From contig CAUVDV010000132.1 of the NCBI GenBank assembly GCA_963550755.1, positions 1 through 6,366 on the forward strand: DNA of 6,366 nt, read 5' to 3'. The position numbers were made by a program, and so were the translations under genes. This stretch comes from W11650 sp963550755. Lineage in GTDB: Bacteria > Bacillota > Clostridia > Lachnospirales > Vallitaleaceae. The notes under the pieces are model-generated. The model saw nothing but the letters and a program-made list of their open reading frames with translations. It was not told the DNA's origin and did not search any database. The number at the start of each line of letters is the position of its first letter. Position 1 is the stretch's first letter. This document shows, piece by piece, positions 1 to 5,508 of the stretch.

Positions 1-2
1 AT

Positions 3-1400
3 CTGATTTTGTCTTCTGTGGTTGTGCTGCTGGAAAACAAAAAGCCGACCTCGGCCTTGGCCTGGCTTTTTTTTCTGAATCTTTTTCCGATTATTGGCTT
101 TTTGTTTTATATTCTGCTGTCGGAAAACATTGCCCGGCGCAAAATTTTTTCCTATACTTCCCATGAGATGAGCCTTTTTAATCAAATTTTGACAACTCAA
201 TATCATGATTTTAAGCTGGGCGCTTTCCCTTTTTCCGATAAAAACACGGAACGCTACCGGGAAATGATTTTATTTCATAACCGGCTGAGCGAGGCTTTTT
301 ATTCGCAAAACAATGACCTTGAATTTTTTTATGAAGGGCAAGCCATGTTTGACCGGCTGTTTGCCGACATAAAAAACGCTCGTCACCATATTCATCTGCT
401 GTTTTTTATTGTTAAGTCCGACCATATCAGCCGGCAATTAATTGAGCTGCTTTGTCAAAAAGCCGCCGAGGGCGTTGAAGTCCGTTTTTTGATTGACCAT
501 ATCGGCGGCCGTCGGCTTTCCGGTCAACTGATCCGACAAATGAAAGCGGCTGGTATCCGCCTGAGCTTTTTCTTTCCGTCTAAGCTAAAATACATCAATT
601 TTAAGGCCAATTACCGTAATCACCGTAAATTAGCCATTATTGACGGCGACATCGGCTATCTGGGCGGTATGAATGTCGGCGATGAATATATTTATTCCAA
701 ACGCTTCGGGCATTGGCGGGACACGCATATGCGCATTCTCGGCGATGCCGTGATCGCCATGCAAATCCGTTTTATCCTGGATTGGCGGGCCGCCAGCCGG
801 GAATATATTTTAATTGATGAAAAATATATCCACTTATCCGCCGCCCAAAATAAGATCGGCATGCAGATTGTCAGCTCCGGTCCCGATGATATCAATGACC
901 AGATTAAGCAGGGTTATCTAAAAATTATCAATGAAGCCAAGGAGTATATTTATATTCAAACCCCGTATTTTATCCCGGATTCCAGTATTGTTGACGCCCT
1001 TAGCTTCGCGGCGGTTTCCGGCGTTGATGTTCGGATCATGATCCCTAATATGCCCGATCATCCCTTTGTTTACACCGCAACCAAGGCCTACTGCATGGAT
1101 ATGCTGGAATATGGAATCCAAGCCTATACCTATGACGGCGGCTTTTTGCATGCCAAAACCATCGTCAGCGACGACGCCATCGCTTCGGTCGGCACCTGCA
1201 ATTTTGACATCCGCAGCTTTCGTTTAAACTTTGAGGTAAATGCTTTTATTTATAACAGCGAAGTGGCCACCGATTTGCGCCGGCAGTTTGAGCGCGATAT
1301 GAAAAAATCAACCGAGATCCTGCCCGAAGATGTTAAAAAACGCAGCTATTTTACTCGCTTTCGCGCCGCCGTCGCCCGTTTGTTCAGTCCGGTGCTGTAA
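3..1400 (+). CDS. cls: Cardiolipin synthase, phospholipase D family (5' end outside window)
   Basis: This membrane enzyme joins two phosphatidylglycerol molecules into cardiolipin and glycerol. The sequence shows two HxKxxxxD (HKD) catalytic motifs of the phospholipase D superfamily. Counting the TTG at base 9 as residue 1, they are HRKLAIID at 205-212 and HAKTIVSD at 381-388. The second is followed by the conserved NFDIRS stretch at 398-403. The N-terminus is hydrophobic: the tail of one membrane segment at the window edge, then a short polar link (ENKKP), then a second segment at about 16-38. This is the usual two-helix anchor of Gram-positive Cls. The frame stays open to the window edge and the first helix is cut short, so the true start lies upstream; the TTG at base 9 has no visible ribosome binding site. 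The C-terminus looks complete (TAA at 1398-1400). Other phospholipase D family members are possible, but the anchor plus two HKD motifs fits Cls best. Confidence 0.93.
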   Translation: MILSSVVVLLENKKPTSALAWLFFLNLFPIIGFLFYILLSENIARRKIFSYTSHEMSLFNQILTTQYHDFKLGAFPFSDKNTERYREMILFHNRLSEAFYSQNNDLEFFYEGQAMFDRLFADIKNARHHIHLLFFIVKSDHISRQLIELLCQKAAEGVEVRFLIDHIGGRRLSGQLIRQMKAAGIRLSFFFPSKLKYINFKANYRNHRKLAIIDGDIGYLGGMNVGDEYIYSKRFGHWRDTHMRILGDAVIAMQIRFILDWRAASREYILIDEKYIHLSAAQNKIGMQIVSSGPDDINDQIKQGYLKIINEAKEYIYIQTPYFIPDSSIVDALSFAAVSGVDVRIMIPNMPDHPFVYTATKAYCMDMLEYGIQAYTYDGGFLHAKTIVSDDAIASVGTCNFDIRSFRLNFEVNAFIYNSEVATDLRRQFERDMKKSTEILPEDVKKRSYFTRFRAAVARLFSPVL

Positions 1401-1513
1401 GCTTGCCGTGCGTCTTTAATGACGCTATCTAATTGCCGGCCGCGTTCCTGAAAAAAGCGGTGGCTGGATGCTGAAGCAAAGCCGCGCCCGGAACATGACA
1501 AACCGCAGCCCAT

Positions 1514-1519
1514 GGAGAG
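1514..1519 (+). promoter_or_regulatory. Ribosome binding site deciding the nuclease start
   Basis: GGAGAG lies five bases before the ATG at 1525. No comparable site precedes the in-frame ATGs at 1468 or 1495, so this motif favours the shorter 363-residue protein. Confidence 0.65.
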
Positions 1520-1524
1520 AGTTT

Positions 1525-2616
1525 ATGATTGAAAAGCAAAAAAAAATGACCGAGTTAGCCGCCTGCTACCCTGATGTTTCCTTACCGGCGCTGGCCTATC
1601 CGGCGCAAAATCCCTTATTTATAGATATCGAAACCACCGGCTTTTCCCCGAAAAATGCAATGGTTTACGCCATTGGCTGCGTCTATCGGCAAAAGGGCGA
1701 GTTTTATTTTCATCAGCTTTTGGCCGAACAGCCGCAAGAAGAAAATCAGCTCTTGCTGACGCTGGAAAAAATCATACAAACGCACGCCATTGACCTATTG
1801 GTCCATTTTAACGGCCAAAACTTTGATATTCCCTTTTTAACGGCCCGCTATCTAAGCGCCGGCCTGCCGACTTCGCTGGGCAAGCTGCCGCAGCTTGATT
1901 TTTATTTGCAATGGAAAAAATGCCGGCCCTATTTTGCTTTGCCCAACGCCAAGTTAAAAACCCTGGAAAAGGTGTTAAAGCTGCGCCGCCGGGATGAAAA
2001 AAACGGCGGCGAGCTGATTGCCGTCTGTCAGCGTTATTGGCAGGGGGAAAGCAGCCTGCTGCCGCTTTTGCTTCTGCATAATGAGGACGACTTGCTGGCC
2101 ACTTTTTTGTTGGGGCATTTTTTGCCTTTTTTAGAAACGCCGCGCTTAGAGCATGTCCTGTTTCCCTATTTTGACGCTTTTCCCCATGTGGAAAAAGCCG
2201 ATTCGGCTGCTCCGCTGACCTTTTACAATCCTGCTTTGCAGGCTTATTTAAATCGCAGCTTTGACCGCCGCTATTTCAGCTCGCTTATAACGGACAGTTT
2301 CATTCGCCGCTATCCGGTTCAGTCAGGGCTATTTTATCACTTTTTCGCTGATCCGGAAAATTATTATTACCTGCCGCAGGAGGATGCGGCAGTTCACCGC
2401 AGCGTTGCTCAATTTGTCGAACCGGCCTTTCGGCGCAAAGCTACGCGGCAAACCGCCTATATTAAAAAATCCGATTCCTTTTTAGAACTGCCGGCAGCGG
2501 CTCTGCCTTTTCTCGGCAATGAACCGCTGTTTCAAAGCGGGTATTCCGATGCAAAAAGATATTTGCCTCTGCCCGCACTGGAAAAGTATTATCCGGTCAG
2601 TCTCCGGCAGGCTTAA
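1525..2616 (+). CDS. RNase H-like DEDD exonuclease-family protein (YprB-like)
   Basis: This is a predicted metal-dependent nuclease of the RNase H fold (RNase_H_2 / YprB-like group); its substrate is unknown. With the start at 1525 the protein has 363 residues. Visible motifs are FIDIETTG (D34, E36; Exo I), HFNGQNFDIPFL (N96, F100, D101; Exo II) and HNEDDLLA (H185, D189; Exo III), so all four expected acidic residues are present. The last motif is HxxxD, not the HxAxxD of classic DEDDh enzymes. Residues from about 205 to 363 form a second region rich in aromatic residues, which I recognise as typical of the clostridial members but cannot assign a function. The ATG at 1525 is preferred because GGAGAG lies five bases upstream. 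ATGs at 1468 and 1495 are in frame (382 and 373 residues) but have no good ribosome binding site, and the added residues look unlike the family. It may follow cls in one transcript. Its stop overlaps the convergent GH20 stop. Confidence 0.85.
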   Translation: MIEKQKKMTELAACYPDVSLPALAYPAQNPLFIDIETTGFSPKNAMVYAIGCVYRQKGEFYFHQLLAEQPQEENQLLLTLEKIIQTHAIDLLVHFNGQNFDIPFLTARYLSAGLPTSLGKLPQLDFYLQWKKCRPYFALPNAKLKTLEKVLKLRRRDEKNGGELIAVCQRYWQGESSLLPLLLLHNEDDLLATFLLGHFLPFLETPRLEHVLFPYFDAFPHVEKADSAAPLTFYNPALQAYLNRSFDRRYFSSLITDSFIRRYPVQSGLFYHFFADPENYYYLPQEDAAVHRSVAQFVEPAFRRKATRQTAYIKKSDSFLELPAAALPFLGNEPLFQSGYSDAKRYLPLPALEKYYPVSLRQA

Positions 2617-2620
2617 GCCT
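2609..2620. repeat. 12-bp perfect palindrome over the two convergent stop codons
   Basis: AGGCTTAAGCCT reads identically on both strands. Its central TTAA holds the TAA stop of the nuclease (2614-2616, plus strand) and the TAA stop of GH20 (2613-2615, minus strand). As RNA it could form a 4-bp stem with a TTAA loop, which is weak alone. It may be an incidental result of two mirrored gene ends that both encode alanine before the stop. Confidence 0.6.
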
Positions 2621-4478
2621 TTGGCTGTTTTTCGCTGCGCAGCCGGTCGCCGTAGAAGTTCATCAACTCCTGCAGCCGGTAAAGCTCCGCTTCACGGCTA
2701 ATACTCCGGTAAATTTGCTTATAATGATAAAACCAAATATCCAGTTCCCTGGCCAGCGCCCAGCCATCCGGCACCGCCGCCAGTGCTATCCGCCCGTCTT
2801 TAGCCATTACATATTGACCGATCCGGTTAATGATCCGAATCCCGTCAGCTGCCACGATATAAGGATATAGCTGTTCCCTTTTTTCCGCCGGCAGTTCTTT
2901 TTGCAAACGATAAAATGCTTGTTTGATTTCTGTCAAATTTCGGCATTTTTCCTCAACATCTTCCAACTTCGGCAAATTATCCTCAATATGTTTTTCCTGA
3001 AAGTCAAGATTAGCAGCCGTTTTTCTTTGCACCTCGGCATAGTGGCAAAAATCCTGCCACGAAAAGGCGGTATTGGCTCTGACCTGTTCGACCAGCGCCA
3101 ACAAGCTTTCCGAGCGATCTTTATATTCCAGTCCGGAAATTTGCCGGTTCAGCTCCTCATATTCCCCGGCCGCCGGATTCCAGGCAAAAGCCGCGCCGTA
3201 AATCATGCCGGCGATGCTAAAGTCCGGATGATTGACATGTAAAAAATCGCCCCAGTCCGTATTTAAAAGCCCAATTGCCCCATATTTAGCGGCATGTCCG
3301 GCCATCTGCCGAATATTATGATAGGCGTTCCAGTTCACATTGATCAGTTCGTTCCAGCCGCAGCAGCCTGGGCAGCAATACTGCGTTGCCCCTGCCTCGG
3401 CCATTTTCATGGTTTCATACTCTCTCTGATCAGGCGCATATCCCCAAGTCAGGCAAATAGTTTCCTTGGGCAATTCTTTTATCAGTTCCGGAAAGCCAAC
3501 GATCACGTCGCCCCAAAACATCGGCCGGCGCCCGCTGGCGACAATAAACTCCATTAACCCTTTAACAAAATTAATATACAGCCGGCTCTTGCCCAATTCC
3601 TCCGCCTTGGCCTTACTCCGTCCTGTTCCTAAGTCAAAGGTTTCATCGGCACAGAGATTAAACTGCCGCGACTCAAATAGCCCCATAAACTCAGCCAGCA
3701 TCGACTTGAGCAGTTTCAGGCTGTCGGGATTGGTGACATCAATCGTATGATGCTGCATTCGGCCAAATACCGAAAACGGCTGGTCACCGGTATTTTCCAG
3801 TTCACACAAGTGTCGGTACTGTTTGGTTGATAAAAGTTTATACAAATGACCAAAACTGGATAGTGACGGCACCAGCTCAATTCCCCTGACCCGGCAGTAA
3901 GCGTCCAGTTCCAAAATATCGGCCGCCGTATAGGGCGTGTCATCCCGCCACAGCTCGGTCAAATCCCGAAACAAATAAGTATGCTCCATATAAAGCTGAA
4001 ATTGATTCAGCTTATAATACGCCATCCGGTCAATCCATTGCTTCAGCCACTCAATTTTCGGAATCCGGCCGCGGGTGACATCCAAATAATGCCCGCGGTT
4101 TAATAGCGCCGGCGCATCCTCGATCCTAAGCCGCGGAAAAGCAGCGCCGGACTGCGCCGTAATTTGCAGAATCGTCTGCATGCCATGCCACAGCCCCTGG
4201 TCACCGCCTGTTAAGACAATATTTTCGCCGCTGCTGTCAATGCTATAGGCCTCTCCCTTTTCCTTGGCCAAAATCAGCCTGATATCGCCGGCTTGACTTT
4301 GCCCCTTGGTCAGCAGCAGCGGAAAGCCTAAATTTTTCTTCAACCCTTCCAAAAACAACAACACCTGCTGCGGAAGCAGCCCGCCGCCGTCTTTATCCAA
4401 CTGCACATAACTATCGTAGCTGATCATAAAACTGCCTTCCAATCGCTCCATGCGCTGCGGTTTCGGTATTAAATACAT
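2613..4478 (-). CDS. Beta-N-acetylhexosaminidase, glycoside hydrolase family 20
   Basis: This enzyme is predicted to release terminal GlcNAc or GalNAc by substrate-assisted catalysis. The 621 residues begin MYLIPKPQ, a typical GH20 opening. An N-terminal GH20b-like alpha/beta domain (about 1-120, with GGDQGLWHGMQT at 91-102) precedes the catalytic barrel (about 125-435). The hallmark Asp-Glu pair is in NLCADETFD (D278, E279). Further family landmarks are RGHYLDVTRGR at 128-138, FWGD at 321-324, LTWGY at 343-347 and NTDWGD at 406-411. From about 440 to the end is a charged, apparently helical extension of unknown role. There is no signal peptide or anchor, so it should act in the cytoplasm on imported oligosaccharides or recycled wall or glycan fragments. 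No transporter or sugar-metabolism gene lies beside it in the window. A CCPGCC cluster (368-373) lies in the barrel. AGAGGT seven bases upstream supports this start. The exact substrate cannot be read from sequence. Confidence 0.92.
   Translation of the reverse strand: MYLIPKPQRMERLEGSFMISYDSYVQLDKDGGGLLPQQVLLFLEGLKKNLGFPLLLTKGQSQAGDIRLILAKEKGEAYSIDSSGENIVLTGGDQGLWHGMQTILQITAQSGAAFPRLRIEDAPALLNRGHYLDVTRGRIPKIEWLKQWIDRMAYYKLNQFQLYMEHTYLFRDLTELWRDDTPYTAADILELDAYCRVRGIELVPSLSSFGHLYKLLSTKQYRHLCELENTGDQPFSVFGRMQHHTIDVTNPDSLKLLKSMLAEFMGLFESRQFNLCADETFDLGTGRSKAKAEELGKSRLYINFVKGLMEFIVASGRRPMFWGDVIVGFPELIKELPKETICLTWGYAPDQREYETMKMAEAGATQYCCPGCCGWNELINVNWNAYHNIRQMAGHAAKYGAIGLLNTDWGDFLHVNHPDFSIAGMIYGAAFAWNPAAGEYEELNRQISGLEYKDRSESLLALVEQVRANTAFSWQDFCHYAEVQRKTAANLDFQEKHIEDNLPKLEDVEEKCRNLTEIKQAFYRLQKELPAEKREQLYPYIVAADGIRIINRIGQYVMAKDGRIALAAVPDGWALARELDIWFYHYKQIYRSISREAELYRLQELMNFYGDRLRSEKQPKA
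2616..2632 (+). terminator. Weak candidate terminator after the nuclease gene
   Basis: AGCC (2616-2619) and GGCT (2623-2626) can form a 4-bp stem with a TTT loop, followed by G and then five T (2628-2632). It begins on the last base of the nuclease stop codon and lies within the 3' coding end of GH20. The stem is short, so efficient termination is doubtful. It is the only candidate seen for ending rightward transcription here. Confidence 0.3.
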
Positions 4479-4484
4479 GACTTT

Positions 4485-4490
4485 ACCTCT
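4485..4490 (-). promoter_or_regulatory. Ribosome binding site of the GH20 gene
   Basis: On the minus strand AGAGGT precedes the ATG at 4476-4478 by six bases (GAGG by seven). Together with the family-typical MYLIPKPQ opening it fixes the start. Confidence 0.75.
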
Positions 4491-4523
4491 TTTTCTATTA
4501 AACTCAGTTATTTGATCCTATAC

Positions 4524-4540
4524 AAAATTTCCGTAATTTT
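4524..4540. promoter_or_regulatory. AT-rich inverted repeat upstream of GH20, possible operator
   Basis: AAAATT (4524-4529) and AATTTT (4535-4540) are perfect inverted arms around a 5-base centre, TCCGT. The element lies 46-62 bases upstream of the GH20 start codon, next to the weak -10-like TATAGG. Arms of A and T only are common by chance in such gaps, so a regulator site is a guess. Confidence 0.22.
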
Positions 4541-4608
4541 CCTACGCCTCTGTAAGCCGTTTTCTGCCAAGCAAAAAGAGTTCAAAGCATAGCGGCGGCC
4601 TAACCGAT

Positions 4609-4645
4609 AAAAAAGGAATCCCTTCAATAAGGATTCCTGATTTTT
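4609..4645 (-). terminator. Intrinsic terminator after cheR, bidirectional in form
   Basis: The arms AGGAATCC (4614-4621) and GGATTCCT (4631-4638) form an 8-bp stem. The loop can close further by two A-T pairs with one bulged C. Read leftward, the stem is followed by a run of T (complement of the A at 4609-4613). Read rightward, it is followed by five T (4641-4645). It starts 51 bases past the cheR stop, so its main job is presumably to end the S1-cheR transcript and isolate GH20. Confidence 0.85.
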
Positions 4646-4689
4646 GGCGTTCAGCAAAAGTCCAACCGCTCTTTTTTATTGGTAAGAAA

Positions 4690-5490
4690 TTAAGCTTTGA
4701 CAAATGTCGATTCGCCTTCTTTTTTATAAAAGAAAGTTTGCTCCGAACTGAAGTTAAACTTCTGATAACCAATGATCTGTTCGGTACTGCCGACAAATAA
4801 AACACCGCCGGGCTTTAAAGCCAGATTGAACTTATGATAAATCTCATCCTTAGCTTCATTGGTAAAATAAATCAGCACATTTCGGCAAACGATCAAATCC
4901 AAACCCTTCGGATAAGGATCTTTTAACAGATTATGCTGTTTAAAGGTAACGCATTTTTTGATCTCATCGGAAATCTTATAGGATTTACCGACCATCTCCA
5001 AATACTTGGCCTTCAGATCGGCCGGCACCCCGACAATACTTTTGGGGGCATATAAACCAACTTGAGCCTGTGCCAAAATCTGTTTATCAATATCCGTTGC
5101 TAAAATGCTGACCTGTTTGAGCGGTATGAACTTACTCATCAGCATAGCCAAAGAATAAGGCTCATCGCCGGTCGAGCAGGCCGCCGACCAAATCTTAATA
5201 TTCTTAGTGCCCGCTTTTTCAAACAAATAGGGCAAAACCTTTTCTTCCAGTATTTTCCACTGCGGCGGATTACGATAGAATTCGGAAACGTTGATGGTCA
5301 TGTAGGTCACGAATTCTTCGTAAATTTCCCCTTTTAAACGCAATGCTTTCACATAAGGTTCATAGCCATCATAATTATGTTTACTGATCAAAGCATCCAA
5401 ACGTCTTTTCATCTGCTTTTCTTTGTATGCAGACAAATCAATCGTCGATATTTTATAAACCTCTTCCTTAAATTTTTCATAATCCATCAT
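4690..5490 (-). CDS. cheR: Chemotaxis protein glutamate O-methyltransferase CheR
   Basis: This cytoplasmic enzyme transfers methyl groups from S-adenosylmethionine to glutamates on chemoreceptors, the adaptation step of chemotaxis. The 266-residue length is usual for a stand-alone CheR. An N-terminal helical domain (about 1-70) ends in TINVSEFYRNP (65-75), the family's TxNxxxFxR signature. The methyltransferase domain follows: IWSAACSTGDEPYSLAM (100-116) is the SAM-binding loop, ILATDID (129-135) holds the acidic ribose-binding residue, then HNLL (186-189), DLIVCRNVLIYF (198-209) and LKPGGVLFVGSTE (225-237). No C-terminal TPR or receiver domain is present. The start has two tandem ATGs; AAGGAG lies 10 bases before the first, so the first is used here. 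Only 18 bases separate it from the S1 gene, so the two are probably co-transcribed. No other chemotaxis gene is in the window, so cheR here is apart from any che cluster. Confidence 0.95.
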   Translation of the reverse strand: MMDYEKFKEEVYKISTIDLSAYKEKQMKRRLDALISKHNYDGYEPYVKALRLKGEIYEEFVTYMTINVSEFYRNPPQWKILEEKVLPYLFEKAGTKNIKIWSAACSTGDEPYSLAMLMSKFIPLKQVSILATDIDKQILAQAQVGLYAPKSIVGVPADLKAKYLEMVGKSYKISDEIKKCVTFKQHNLLKDPYPKGLDLIVCRNVLIYFTNEAKDEIYHKFNLALKPGGVLFVGSTEQIIGYQKFNFSSEQTFFYKKEGESTFVKA

Positions 5491-5500
5491 CAGCTTATCT

Positions 5501-5506
5501 CTCCTT
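5501..5506 (-). promoter_or_regulatory. Ribosome binding site of cheR, next to the S1 stop
   Basis: On the minus strand AAGGAG starts two bases after the S1 gene's TAG stop. It lies 10 bases before the first cheR ATG and 13 before the second, which favours the first. Its closeness to the S1 stop permits, but does not prove, translational coupling. Confidence 0.75.
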
Positions 5507-5508
5507 GG

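Larger units (their letters stand above)
4479..4689. other. Intergenic gap between GH20 and cheR
   Basis: This 211-base gap lies between two leftward genes. The cheR-proximal half carries the terminator at 4609-4645. The GH20-proximal half should hold the GH20 promoter. The best -10-like sequence on the minus strand is TATAGG, near 4516-4521, but no good TTGACA-like box sits 16-18 bases upstream, so I do not call a promoter. An AT-rich inverted repeat (4524-4540) lies just upstream of that box. I see no small gene: an open frame reading through here on the minus strand overlaps the cheR end and resembles nothing known. Confidence 0.6.

Noticed and set aside
1410..1425. Small hairpin GCGTC/GACGC after the cls stop codon as a terminator
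   Set aside because: The stem is only 5 bp and is followed by TATCTAATT, not a T-run, so it would not terminate well.
1468..1524. In-frame upstream start adding 19 residues to the nuclease
   Set aside because: No good ribosome binding site precedes the ATG at 1468 or 1495, while the ATG at 1525 has GGAGAG at ideal spacing. The added residues look like translated leader.
2634..2643. 10-bp palindrome GCTGCGCAGC near the GH20 3' end
   Set aside because: It lies inside coding sequence, has no T-run, and short GC palindromes like this are expected in coding DNA of this composition.
2901..3943. Several open frames of 75-113 codons overlapping the GH20 gene on both strands
   Set aside because: All overlap conserved GH20 coding sequence and show no recognisable motif; they are shadows.
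4542..4805. An 87-codon minus-strand open frame crossing the cheR end and the terminator
   Set aside because: It overlaps the conserved cheR 3' end in another frame and reads through the terminator hairpin; no recognisable protein content.
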